Assembly (NCBI RefSeq): GCF_016786215.1
Contig: NZ_JADOBG010000022.1
Coordinates: 558,001 to 622,000, forward strand
Source of the DNA: Legionella bononiensis
Lineage (GTDB): Bacteria; Pseudomonadota; Gammaproteobacteria; Legionellales; Legionellaceae
DNA length: 64,000 bases
Direction: 5' to 3'
Shown here one piece after another: positions 36,649 through 45,817 of this stretch (position 1 is the first letter of the stretch; each line of letters starts with the position of its first letter). The notes under the pieces were generated by a model. That model was not told where the DNA came from, made no database searches, and was given only the letters and a program-made list of their open reading frames with translations. Both the position numbers and the translations under genes were made by a program.

Positions 36649-37245
36649 ATGTTAGAACAATCATTAAGACATCATTATCAACGTGTTTTGGTTGATCCTC
36701 TAGTCTGTCGTTTAAATAATCGAATAACGCCATTATCAATTACCTGGTTATCTGGCTTTTTTGGTTTATTATTTATTCCTTGTCTTTTATTAAATAAACC
36801 GTTTTTAGCAATTAGCTGTCTCTTAATCTCAGGATATTTAGATACACTTGATGGCTCAATAGCTCGCTTTCAAGGGAAATCAACCGACTTTGGCTCAGCA
36901 ATGGACATCATTATTGACCGAACCGTTGAATTTGCAGTGATTTTTGCATTTTATCTGGTGAATCCAATTCAAAATGCCTTTTCTGCTATTTTAATGTTAG
37001 GCAGTATCTTGCTGTGTATTACCAGCTTTCTGGTTGTAGGCATTTTCACCAACAACACCACACATAAAAGTTTTCATTACAGCCCAGGATTAATGGAGCG
37101 AGCTGAAGCATTTATTTTCTTTATTGTCATGACCTTATACCCTGGATATTTTAATCCTTTAGCATGGCTATTTTGTATTTTGGTTTGCTTTACAGCATTG
37201 ATTCGAATGATGGAATTTAAAAAAAACAGTAATACTGCCAGTTGA
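36649..37245 (+). CDS. CDP-alcohol phosphatidyltransferase family protein
   Basis: This 198-residue inner-membrane enzyme has the family active-site motif DTLDGSIARFQGKSTDFGSAMDIIID, i.e. DxxDGxxAR...G...D...D with all acidic residues present. It has about six hydrophobic helices. Members transfer a phosphatidyl group from CDP-diacylglycerol to an alcohol such as glycerol phosphate, inositol or serine; here the acceptor is undefined. AAGGGA lies upstream of the ATG. Confidence 0.88.
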   Translation: MLEQSLRHHYQRVLVDPLVCRLNNRITPLSITWLSGFFGLLFIPCLLLNKPFLAISCLLISGYLDTLDGSIARFQGKSTDFGSAMDIIIDRTVEFAVIFAFYLVNPIQNAFSAILMLGSILLCITSFLVVGIFTNNTTHKSFHYSPGLMERAEAFIFFIVMTLYPGYFNPLAWLFCILVCFTALIRMMEFKKNSNTAS

Positions 37246-37307
37246 TTTGTACTAAACTAAATACATTGACATAGTATCACCCAGATACTTCAAGAGAGCG
37301 GATCAAC

Positions 37308-37898
37308 ATGAAAAATCCCTTCATTCGTTCAGGTGTTGCCTGCATCCTGTTCCTCACAGCAATCTCGAGTTTTGGCAAAACCGAACAGGCGATTTTTGCC
37401 GGAGGTTGTTTTTGGTGCATGGAAGCTGATTTTGATCATCTTCCTGGAGTCATCTCGACAACTTCTGGATATGATGGAGATACCATTAAAAATCCGACCT
37501 ATGAACAGGTATCTGCCGGAGGAACTAATTACGCAGAATCAGTCCTTGTAGAGTTTGACTCTAATAAAGTCAGCTATAAGCAATTAGTTGACTATTTTTT
37601 CAGACACATTGATCCAACTACCAAAGATGGGCAATTTTGTGATCAAGGTCATCAATACCGTAGTGCTGTTTTCTATTTAAATAATGAGCAAAAAACTGTG
37701 GCTGAAGCAGTCAAAAACTCACTGATGCATACAGTTCCGAAAATCTATACCGAGATAGTACCTTCGACTCAATTTTATCCTGCTGAAGAATACCATCAGA
37801 ATTATTATCAAAAAAATCCGATACGCTATAAATACTATCGTTACCGTTGCGGCCGGGATGCTCGAGTAGAAGAGGTATGGTCTCATGAACCCCATTAA
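37308..37898 (+). CDS. msrA: Periplasmic methionine sulfoxide reductase A
   Basis: This 196-residue protein starts with a signal peptide (to about SSFG). It carries the catalytic motif GGCFWCME, with [20 protein letters not shown] and [13 protein letters not shown] as further MsrA signatures. It reduces the S-diastereomer of methionine sulfoxide. The next gene, msrB, starts inside its last codons (ATGAACCCCATTAA), so the two enzymes are made together in the periplasm. Confidence 0.93.
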   Translation: MKNPFIRSGVACILFLTAISSFGKTEQAIFAGGCFWCMEADFDHLPGVISTTSGYDGDTIKNPTYEQVSAGGTNYAESVLVEFDSNKVSYKQLVDYFFRHIDPTTKDGQFCDQGHQYRSAVFYLNNEQKTVAEAVKNSLMHTVPKIYTEIVPSTQFYPAEEYHQNYYQKNPIRYKYYRYRCGRDARVEEVWSHEPH

Positions 37899-38391
37899 AT
37901 ACAGTACTATCGTCTGCTTTTGTTGCATCAGTGTTCTAGCTCAAGCGTACCCTGCATTTGATAAAGAACAAAAACTGAAGCAACTCACCCCCTTGCAATA
38001 TGAGGTGACTCAGGAAGGCGCAACTGAACCGCCATTCAAAAACGCGTATTGGAATAATGAAGCCGAAGGAATCTATGTCGATATCGTATCAGGTGAACCC
38101 TTATTTAGTTCTACTGATAAATTTTCCTCAGGAACTGGCTGGCCAAGTTTTACCAAGCCAATCGACATGCAATTTATTACTTTGCATACAGGCAGACATT
38201 ATCTGTTCTTTGTACGTACTGAAGTAAAATCAAAGAATGGCGACTCTCATTTAGGGGATCTTTTTACTGACGGCCCGCAACCTGGTGGACTCCGTTACTG
38301 CATCAATTCTGCTTCTTTAGAGTTTATTCCCAAGGATCAAATGGCACAAAGGGGTTATGGTGCTTATCTCAAACTTTTTTCTAAAAAATAA
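37885..38391 (+). CDS. msrB: Periplasmic methionine sulfoxide reductase B, zinc-less
   Basis: This 168-residue protein has a signal peptide (to about LAQA) and the MsrB fold signatures SSGTGWPSF and catalytic RYCINSASL, with [11 protein letters not shown] as the N-terminal element. It reduces the R-diastereomer of methionine sulfoxide. The two CxxC pairs that hold zinc in many MsrB proteins are absent ([11 protein letters not shown] and [11 protein letters not shown] in their place). It overlaps msrA by 14 bp. Confidence 0.93.
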   Translation: MNPIKYSTIVCFCCISVLAQAYPAFDKEQKLKQLTPLQYEVTQEGATEPPFKNAYWNNEAEGIYVDIVSGEPLFSSTDKFSSGTGWPSFTKPIDMQFITLHTGRHYLFFVRTEVKSKNGDSHLGDLFTDGPQPGGLRYCINSASLEFIPKDQMAQRGYGAYLKLFSKK

Positions 38392-38452
38392 GCAATTCTT
38401 GATAAAACACGCTAATCTTAGCAATAATAAATATGAATTATAAAGTACCACT

Positions 38453-39316
38453 ATGATTACTAATATAAACCAACTTAATACGCAACAACTCAAGGAACTC
38501 GAGGAGTTAATGGCTGTTTGTAAAAAATCTGACGGGAGCATCCCCAATACTTATACTCATATTTTAAGCCAAGTCCGTTCATTACCAGCCAGCTTGCTTT
38601 ATTATAAAAAAGAACAATTAATCGGATTCTTAAGTGCTTATTTCTTTTATGAGGACGCTGTTGAAATCGCACTCATGGTAAAACCTTCAGAACGCAAACA
38701 AGGAATAGCCAGGGAACTCATCGCATCAATAATACCTCTTATTGAATACCATGAGTTTCATAGATTAATTTTCTCAAGCCCCTCTCATCTTAACGATAAC
38801 TGGTTACTTGCGAAGGGATTTACCTACCTTCATAGTGAATACTACATGGAGCGAGAAGAGTTAAATCCGTTACTTGATAACAATAAATCCTTGACGTTTC
38901 GTAAAGCCAACATGAATGATATCCCCATTCTATCGGCCATCGATAAAGTCTGCTTTCCAAAACATTACGTTGACTCGGTTGAACGATTCCAGCATTTAAT
39001 TGAAGGAAGAGAATACCAAATCGTAATTGCTATAAAAAATAACAAACCCATTGGAAAAGCGCATCTGCGCTGGCAGGATAATGGAGCTACTCTTTCCGAT
39101 ATCGCCATTTTACCCGCTTATCAAGGTAAAGGATTAGGAACCTCATTAATCACTTATTGCATCAATCTGGCATTAATTGAAGGGAAACCTCATCTTAATC
39201 TGGATGTGGAAACCCATAATCTTAAAGCGCTTAACTTGTATTCCAGACTTGGTTTTCTGATACAAAATGCTTGTGACTACTGGGAAATAAACCTGAAGCA
39301 ATTACAAAAACTATAG
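38453..39316 (+). CDS. vipF: VipF-like tandem GNAT acetyltransferase effector
   Basis: This 287-residue protein has two acetyltransferase (GNAT) domains: 1 to about 140 with the CoA-binding turn RKQGIA, and about 146-287 with QGKGLG. It matches, from memory, L. pneumophila VipF (lpg0103), a Dot/Icm effector of 286 residues with two GNAT domains that impairs host trafficking when expressed in yeast. No signal peptide or membrane helix is seen. The neighbouring ketoacyl synthase gene also matches the lpg0102 position. Confidence 0.85.
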   Translation: MITNINQLNTQQLKELEELMAVCKKSDGSIPNTYTHILSQVRSLPASLLYYKKEQLIGFLSAYFFYEDAVEIALMVKPSERKQGIARELIASIIPLIEYHEFHRLIFSSPSHLNDNWLLAKGFTYLHSEYYMEREELNPLLDNNKSLTFRKANMNDIPILSAIDKVCFPKHYVDSVERFQHLIEGREYQIVIAIKNNKPIGKAHLRWQDNGATLSDIAILPAYQGKGLGTSLITYCINLALIEGKPHLNLDVETHNLKALNLYSRLGFLIQNACDYWEINLKQLQKL

Positions 39317-39575
39317 AGTGATTCAGTGTTCTGCGTTCCCATTCATGAATCCTTTTAATACGTCACTCATTAGCGTCTTTTGATAGTCAAATACTCAACA
39401 ACATTGAAACTGGTGGCATCAGTTTTACTGTCATACTAGGCCTCGTCCATTACCGCCAGTACAGGTCTACTGAAACATATATTAATTAGAACTTGACATT
39501 ATTTAAACCTCGCCTTTAGTATTGCTGATGTCTGCCTAAAGGAAGGCGTTATTTATTGAACAAAAAGGACCATTA

Positions 39576-40805
39576 ATGAAAAAAAGGGTTGTTATCACGG
39601 GCATGGAAATTACTTCTTCCATAGGAACTGGAATTGATAAATTTTGGAATGCCGCAATCCAGGGTCTTTGTGGTATCAAACGAATACAAGCCTATGATCC
39701 TTCGCCTTATACAACTCAAATTGCTGGTGAAATTACCGATTTATCACTTGATAATCTTCCAGAGTTTAATAAAAGCAAACGTTATCCCAAAGCAGCTCAG
39801 TATGCCTTGTATTGTGCTCATAACGCGATTCAACAAGCTGGGCTTACGACACAGGATCTTGCATCAGCAGGAACCTACATCGGTACAAGCCTTGGTGGTC
39901 ACCCAGAGTTGGAAGTAGGCTATAAAGCATTTTTTACTGAAAGCTGGAAAAAAATTCCTCCCCTCAGTGTGATAAGAGGTATGCCTAACTCTGTTGCCAA
40001 TCATATAGCCATAGCCTTCGGTATTGGCGGACCCAATTCGACCATTTCCAACGCCTGTGTTTCTTCTGGCGAAGCTATTGGCACTGCATACCAACAAATT
40101 TCCCAGGGCAATATTTCTACAGCTCTTTGTGGTGGTACTGAATCTCTGATTTGGGAGTCGGTAATGGCTGGATGGTGTAAACTTCGCGTCATGTCCACTA
40201 ACAATGAAAACCCAACTCAAGCCAGTCGTCCCTTTGATTTCAATCGAGATGGAATGGTAATGGCCGATGGTGCCGGCGTACTGGTTCTGGAAGAACTGCA
40301 GCAAGCTAAAGCGAGGGGAGCAAAAATTCTCGCTGAAATTATTGGCTTTGGTGCCAGCTGCGATGCGTTTCACGTCACAGCACCTAATTCTCAAGGTCAA
40401 TCACGAGCAATCGCTGCTGCGTTAAACGATGCAAAATTATCGATCAATGATGTTCATTACATCAATGCTCATGGTACAGGTACCCAGTTAAATGACAGTA
40501 CTGAAACGGAAACGATTAAATCTGTTTTTGGAAAAAAGGCGTACGAAATCCCAATCACGGCTCAAAAAGCCATGACCGGTCATACTATTGGTGCTGCTGG
40601 CGCCATGGAAATTATAGCCACAACTTTGTGTCTGCAAAACGACATGCTTTTACCCACCATCAACTTGAATACTCCCGATCCTGCTTGCGATCTGGATTAT
40701 GTACCCAATGTATCTCGACCCAAAGCGATAGACATAGCATTATCCAATCATTTCGCTTTTGGTGGAGCAAACGCAGCATTAGTGCTGCGTAAATACAGAG
40801 GCTAG
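39576..40805 (+). CDS. 3-oxoacyl-[ACP] synthase, FabF/FabB type
   Basis: This 409-residue condensing enzyme has the full Cys-His-His set: catalytic Cys in SNACVSSGEAIG, His in NAHGTGTQLND and His in GHTIGAAGAME, with the conserved Lys in AQKAMTGH just before it. It elongates acyl-ACP in fatty-acid or related synthesis. AAAAAGGA precedes the ATG. It is isolated from other fab genes, so it may be a second, specialised synthase. The 259-bp gap before it (39317-39575) shows nothing recognisable. Confidence 0.9.
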   Translation: MKKRVVITGMEITSSIGTGIDKFWNAAIQGLCGIKRIQAYDPSPYTTQIAGEITDLSLDNLPEFNKSKRYPKAAQYALYCAHNAIQQAGLTTQDLASAGTYIGTSLGGHPELEVGYKAFFTESWKKIPPLSVIRGMPNSVANHIAIAFGIGGPNSTISNACVSSGEAIGTAYQQISQGNISTALCGGTESLIWESVMAGWCKLRVMSTNNENPTQASRPFDFNRDGMVMADGAGVLVLEELQQAKARGAKILAEIIGFGASCDAFHVTAPNSQGQSRAIAAALNDAKLSINDVHYINAHGTGTQLNDSTETETIKSVFGKKAYEIPITAQKAMTGHTIGAAGAMEIIATTLCLQNDMLLPTINLNTPDPACDLDYVPNVSRPKAIDIALSNHFAFGGANAALVLRKYRG

Positions 40806-40855
40806 AGCGCCGAATAATTTAAATATTTGCACATCTCGTAAACTCGACGTCCTGT

Positions 40856-40919
40856 GGCTTGTCCACAGGATTCAGTGATGCTAAAAGATTAATGGAGCCC
40901 GTGGACAAGCCCTGAATCT
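40856..40919. repeat. Interleaved complementary segments between convergent genes
   Basis: GGCTTGTCCAC (40856-40866) is complementary to GTGGACAAGCC (40901-40911). The adjacent AGGATTCAG (40867-40875) is nearly complementary to CTGAATCTT (40912-40920). The order makes two overlapping pairings rather than one simple stem, so they compete or form a pseudoknot-like arrangement. It lies between the ketoacyl synthase and the barrel protein genes and may end transcripts. Confidence 0.45.
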
Positions 40920-40949
40920 TAGTCACAAATAAGGAATCTTGAAAGAAGA

Positions 40950-41696
40950 CTAAGTAAATAAATAACTTAAGCTAAACAATAATTCATTAGTATATAAATG
41001 GGTTAACCGTGGTCCTTTGGTTATCGTATCTCCATCACCACCCAAATAGCTTTTACCCCAATCACCCCATTCATATCCTACGGCAACTTGCCAGTTAGGA
41101 TTCAGCATTAATTGCACGCCCGCTCCCAGAGTATAAGAAAATGCAACGGTTGTATTGTCAACAAACCAAGGCGACGGGTATAAATAAGGACTGACTGAGA
41201 GTGAGTTAAACCCATGGGAGTTATTAAATCCAGCGCCAAAACTACCACTGATATAAGGTTGAACAGGCTGGATTAAATTTCCTATGAGTCTGCCTTTCAT
41301 TTCAACCCGAACATGATTTACTTTATACTGAAATGAATACAAATCCGGAATACCATCAACATTAACCACACCAGTAATCTTGGCATCACTGGCACCTGCG
41401 ACACCCAGTCCCAATTCACCGAGGATGTTGGGTCGAACCATGCGTTGCAATCCAAAGAAGATTTCTGCGTTTGCCATCACACCGGTCTTTGAATTGTAGG
41501 TATAATGATCAAAACGCGGAATGGGTTCGGGATACAAATATTGACTTTGCCCGGGAGCTGACCAGGATGGACCACCACTTAAAGTAATTATCGATGACCA
41601 AAGTACCGGTATTTCTTCTTCATAAACCAATTCTGCAGCAGAAACACTCATTGAAAAGGAAGCACCAAGCCCGGCGATCAGTATTCTTTTTAACAT
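40950..41696 (-). CDS. Outer-membrane beta-barrel protein
   Basis: This 248-residue exported protein has a signal peptide ending at VSAA (MLKRILIAGLGAS...). The rest is built of alternating hydrophobic/polar strands rich in Gly, Tyr, Asn and Trp, with a C-terminal strand LLFSLSYLFT ending in an aromatic-rich segment, as in eight-stranded porin-like barrels. It resembles the Legionella Opa/OmpA-like surface proteins in pattern only. The ATG at 41696 has GGA upstream and gives a proper signal peptide. Confidence 0.75.
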   Translation of the reverse strand: MLKRILIAGLGASFSMSVSAAELVYEEEIPVLWSSIITLSGGPSWSAPGQSQYLYPEPIPRFDHYTYNSKTGVMANAEIFFGLQRMVRPNILGELGLGVAGASDAKITGVVNVDGIPDLYSFQYKVNHVRVEMKGRLIGNLIQPVQPYISGSFGAGFNNSHGFNSLSVSPYLYPSPWFVDNTTVAFSYTLGAGVQLMLNPNWQVAVGYEWGDWGKSYLGGDGDTITKGPRLTHLYTNELLFSLSYLFT

Positions 41697-41863
41697 ATCC
41701 CATCCTTTTGATTTCAAATTAGTCATCCAGTGAAGCTCAAATAAAAAATGAATGAACTAGTAATTATCTGTTTTTATACCTTATTTAACTATTTTTTTCT
41801 ATTGAAATCTAAATCATTCAGTCACAGACAAATGGAACAGTTCTCATTTCTATCCGTATTAAC

Positions 41864-41892
41864 TCGAAAATGAAGAGTAAGGGGTATATAAT
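41864..41892 (+). promoter_or_regulatory. Likely sigma-70 promoter for lpxD-polA
   Basis: TCGAAA (41864-41869) and a perfect TATAAT (41887-41892) are separated by 17 bp and lie 33 bp before the lpxD ATG. Confidence 0.5.
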
Positions 41893-41924
41893 CGACCTAT
41901 TTTGCAGAATAAAAAGGTTAATGA

Positions 41925-42974
41925 ATGAATACCTCCCTTTGTGATATAGCAAATCTGGTTCAAGGAGTTGTGATAGGTAATGACTCAATAATAATTTCCG
42001 CCTTATCCCCCATAGATCATATTACTCCCGGTTCATTAGTTTTTGCTGAAGGTGAAGACAATATTAAATTAGCTGAACTGTCTGAAGCAGCAGCCATATT
42101 GGTAGGACAATCAACAATTAAATCCAATAAACCACTGATACAGGTTCTTCATCCCTTCAAAGCCTTTATTAAATTACTCAATCATTTTAATCCCCCCAAA
42201 AAAACAATTGCCGGCATTCATCCAACTGCCGTCATAGGTGAAGGAGTGCAACTGGGAGAGGGTGTGTCTATAGGCCCTTACGTCGTGATTGAATCGGGAA
42301 GCACGATAGGTAACAACTGCACTCTGAAAAGCCACATACACATTGGCCATGATGTCATCATGGGAGATAACACCACCATACACGCTCATGTAACGGTATA
42401 TGATAATACCCAGATAGGCTCAGGGGTAACAATTCACGCATCAACCGTAATTGGCTCAGATGGATTTGGTTATACTTTTGTGGATGGACAACACCTTAAA
42501 GTACCTCATTTAGGTAAGGTTATCATTGAAGACAATGTGGAAATAGGTGCCAATACCGCTGTGGACAGAGCCACAATGGGCGCAACCGTCATCGGCCAGG
42601 GGACTAAAATCGATAATCTGGTCCAGGTCGCACACTCGGTAAAATTGGGCAAACATAATATTTTATGTGGTTTTACTGGCGTCGCTGGAAGTACCACAAC
42701 AGGTAATAATGTCATATTTGCGGCTAATGTCGGCGTGAGTGATCATGTCCGTATTGATGATGGAGTAATCCTGGGAGCCAGGACAGGTGTACCCCCAAAT
42801 AAACATTTAAAAGAAGGAACCATTTATTTAGGTAATCCGGCCCGTCCCAAAGATTTGGCAATAAAACATGAGTTATCGGTAAATCGTATCCCTTTGATGC
42901 GTAAAAATATAAAAACACTGACCGAACAGGTTGCATTGCTGAATAAGCGATTAGCCCAACAAGAGGCAGAATAA
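41925..42974 (+). CDS. lpxD: UDP-3-O-acylglucosamine N-acyltransferase LpxD
   Basis: This 349-residue left-handed beta-helix protein has many hexapeptide repeats from about residue 100 on and the catalytic His in QVAHSVKLG, equivalent to His239 of the E. coli enzyme. It adds the second acyl chain in lipid A synthesis. It is not beside lpxA or fabZ but just before polA, which suggests one of the two lpxD paralogues found in Legionella. Two bases separate it from polA. Confidence 0.92.
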   Translation: MNTSLCDIANLVQGVVIGNDSIIISALSPIDHITPGSLVFAEGEDNIKLAELSEAAAILVGQSTIKSNKPLIQVLHPFKAFIKLLNHFNPPKKTIAGIHPTAVIGEGVQLGEGVSIGPYVVIESGSTIGNNCTLKSHIHIGHDVIMGDNTTIHAHVTVYDNTQIGSGVTIHASTVIGSDGFGYTFVDGQHLKVPHLGKVIIEDNVEIGANTAVDRATMGATVIGQGTKIDNLVQVAHSVKLGKHNILCGFTGVAGSTTTGNNVIFAANVGVSDHVRIDDGVILGARTGVPPNKHLKEGTIYLGNPARPKDLAIKHELSVNRIPLMRKNIKTLTEQVALLNKRLAQQEAE

Positions 42975-42976
42975 AT

Positions 42977-45667
42977 ATGAAAGCCCCGTTAATACTGATT
43001 GATGGATCATCCTATTTTTTTCGGGCATTTCATGCCTTACCCCCTTTAACGAATTCTAAAGGCCAACCCACTGGAGCAGTCTATGGGGTAGCCAACATGA
43101 TAAAAAAACTGATAAAGGACTACCAACCTGAAGAACTGGCGGTGGTTTTTGATGCGAAAGGAAAAACATTCCGAGATGAATGGTATCCTGAATACAAAGC
43201 ACACAGACCCCCCATGCCAGTAGAACTAAGTTCTCAATTTCAACCTTTAATCCAGCTCTTACAGGCCATGGGTTTACCTTTGTTGATTGTGGATGGGGTT
43301 GAAGCAGATGATGTTATCGGTACTTTAGCGCATCAGGCAACACAACTTGGTTTACCCGTTGTCATATCGACTGGGGATAAGGATATGGCTCAATTAGTCA
43401 ATGAACATGTTTCTCTGATTAATACCATGAGCAATTACAGCATGGACGTTGCCGGCGTTAAAGAAAAATTTGGCGTAACTCCCGAGCAAATTATTGATTA
43501 TCTCACGCTTGTTGGTGACTCAGTAGATAACGTACCTGGTGTGACCAAATGTGGCCCCAAAACCGCGGTTAAATGGTTAGAGGAATACAAAACTCTGGAT
43601 AACCTGATTCATCATGCAGAGGCTATTGGTGGTAAAATAGGAGAGCATTTACGTGCCTGTATCCCTCACTTGGCTTTATCCAAAAAACTGGTCACCATAA
43701 AAACAGATTTGGAACTTCCCTTAACCCTGGATGATTTAAAACCAAAACCGGCAGACAAAGAACAGTTAATCGAACTCACTCGAGAATTGGAATTCAAAAA
43801 CTGGCTTAAAGAATTGTTAGGACAGGAAGAAAATCAACCAGCTCCGACGGATGAACCGAATACTTCATATACATCTTATGAAATCATCACAACCAATCAG
43901 CAATTGAACCACTGGTTAAATAAATTAGAACAATGCCCTGTTTTTTCAGTAGACACTGAAACAACCAGCCTTGATGTCATGGTGGCAGAAATTGTTGGCG
44001 TCTCTATGGCAATTGAAGAAGGAAAGGGAGTTTACATTCCGTTAATACATACAGACGGTAGCCCTCAACTGGAACGAGAAGAAGTATTAACCGCCCTAAA
44101 ACCCATCCTAGAAAATCCTGATATTAAAAAAATTGGACAGAATATAAAGTATGATTACGGGGTGTTTAAGAATCATGGAATTACCTTAAAAGGAATAGCT
44201 TACGACACCATGCTCGAGTCGTATGTACTCAATAGCAGTGCTGGACGGCATGATATGGATACTTTAGCCTTAAAATATTTAGGCGTTAAAACCATCAGTT
44301 TTGAAGAAATTGCCGGAAAAGGGGCGAAACAGTTAAGGTTTGACCAAATACCTGTAGCCAAAGCAGGAATTTATGCCGCTGAAGACGCGGACATCACGTT
44401 ACAACTTCATCATAAACTATACCCCATGATGGATGAACCATTAAGAGAAGTATTACAGACTATTGAAATGCCCTTGCTCACCGTACTTGCGGACATGGAA
44501 CGATATGGGGTTTTAATCGATCCAATAACCCTGAAAACTCATGGGAATCGGTTAAAAGAACGGATTGGCGAATTGGAAAACGAAGCGCTTCAATTAGCTG
44601 GAAGACCCTTTAACCTCAATTCTCCGAAGCAATTACAGGAAATTTTATTTGATGAGCTCAAATTACCGGTTATAGCAAAAACGCCAACCGGACAACCGTC
44701 GACTGCGGAATCTGTTTTGCAGGAACTGGCTTTTGATTTCAGGCTTGCTGCAGTCATTTTGGAGTATCGCGGTCTAACCAAATTGGTATCAACCTATATT
44801 GATGCCTTACCTAAAAAAATAAACCCGATAACTCATCGAGTTCATACCTCTTACAACCAGGCTGTCGCTGCAACTGGACGATTATCCTCCAGCGAACCCA
44901 ATTTGCAAAATATACCCATTCGGAGTGAAGAAGGCCGGCTAATTCGAACGGCATTTATTGCGCCACCAGGCTGCGTCATTCTTGCTGCTGATTATTCTCA
45001 AATTGAGTTAAGAATTATGGCCCACCTCTCGCAAGATCCGAATTTACTGAAGGCTTTTGCCAATGGATGGGACATACATGCCGCAACCGCCAGTGAGATT
45101 TTTCAAACACCACTCGATCAAGTCACTTCAGAACAACGAAGGAAATCGAAAGCCGTTAATTTTGGTTTGATTTACGGGATGTCCGCTTTTGGTCTGGCCA
45201 AACAAATTGGCGTTGATCGTCAGGATGCTCAACATTACATCGATACCTACTTTCAACGTTACCCTGGTGTCCTCGAATATATGGAACGAACTCGAAAACA
45301 GGCTCATCAACTGGGTTATGTTGAAACTTTATTTGGAAGACGACTCTATTTGCCTGAAATTAATGCCCGTAATATGATGCGGCAAAAAGCTGCAGAGCGT
45401 ATGGCAATCAATGCACCCATGCAGGGTACAGCTGCAGACATCATAAAAAAAACCATGCTTGCCGTAGCAAACTGGCAAAATTCACAAATCAACCCTCCAG
45501 CCCGCATGATCATGCAGGTACATGATGAACTGGTTTTTGAAGTGCGTCATGAAGAAGTCGAGTCATGCACTAAAATAATCCATAATCTCATGGAGCATAC
45601 GGTTGAGCTTTCTGTTCCCTTACTGGTTTCAATAGGAACAGGCGCTAATTGGGATGATGCTCATTAA
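42977..45667 (+). CDS. polA: DNA polymerase I
   Basis: This 896-residue enzyme has three domains: a 5'-3' nuclease (to about 290, FDAKGKTFRDEWYPEYKAHR), a 3'-5' proofreading nuclease (about 310-500, with the Exo-I acidic pair in SVDTETTSLDV), and the polymerase (SQIELRIMAHLS, RRKSKAVNFGLIYG, QVHDELVFEV). All proofreading acids in the first Exo motif are present, so proofreading is probably intact. The length is normal. Confidence 0.97.
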   Translation: MKAPLILIDGSSYFFRAFHALPPLTNSKGQPTGAVYGVANMIKKLIKDYQPEELAVVFDAKGKTFRDEWYPEYKAHRPPMPVELSSQFQPLIQLLQAMGLPLLIVDGVEADDVIGTLAHQATQLGLPVVISTGDKDMAQLVNEHVSLINTMSNYSMDVAGVKEKFGVTPEQIIDYLTLVGDSVDNVPGVTKCGPKTAVKWLEEYKTLDNLIHHAEAIGGKIGEHLRACIPHLALSKKLVTIKTDLELPLTLDDLKPKPADKEQLIELTRELEFKNWLKELLGQEENQPAPTDEPNTSYTSYEIITTNQQLNHWLNKLEQCPVFSVDTETTSLDVMVAEIVGVSMAIEEGKGVYIPLIHTDGSPQLEREEVLTALKPILENPDIKKIGQNIKYDYGVFKNHGITLKGIAYDTMLESYVLNSSAGRHDMDTLALKYLGVKTISFEEIAGKGAKQLRFDQIPVAKAGIYAAEDADITLQLHHKLYPMMDEPLREVLQTIEMPLLTVLADMERYGVLIDPITLKTHGNRLKERIGELENEALQLAGRPFNLNSPKQLQEILFDELKLPVIAKTPTGQPSTAESVLQELAFDFRLAAVILEYRGLTKLVSTYIDALPKKINPITHRVHTSYNQAVAATGRLSSSEPNLQNIPIRSEEGRLIRTAFIAPPGCVILAADYSQIELRIMAHLSQDPNLLKAFANGWDIHAATASEIFQTPLDQVTSEQRRKSKAVNFGLIYGMSAFGLAKQIGVDRQDAQHYIDTYFQRYPGVLEYMERTRKQAHQLGYVETLFGRRLYLPEINARNMMRQKAAERMAINAPMQGTAADIIKKTMLAVANWQNSQINPPARMIMQVHDELVFEVRHEEVESCTKIIHNLMEHTVELSVPLLVSIGTGANWDDAH

Positions 45668-45768
45668 CAGACTGTTCAAATGACGAAATCCCCAAGTGTT
45701 ACGCTTAAGGTGCCCATACAAATGGGTACTAACTGTTTTGAAGAACACTATCGGCAACGAAACAAAAC

Positions 45769-45812
45769 GTCTGCCAACCAGGAAGAAGACCAATTCTTCC
45801 TGGTTGGCAGAC
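45769..45812. terminator. Strong bidirectional terminator between polA and the giant repeat protein
   Basis: Perfect 19-bp arms (45769-45787 and 45794-45812) surround a 6-nt loop. The right side is followed by AGTTTTTAAG and the left is preceded by AACAAAAC. It lies between convergent genes. Confidence 0.8.
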
Positions 45813-45817
45813 AGTTT

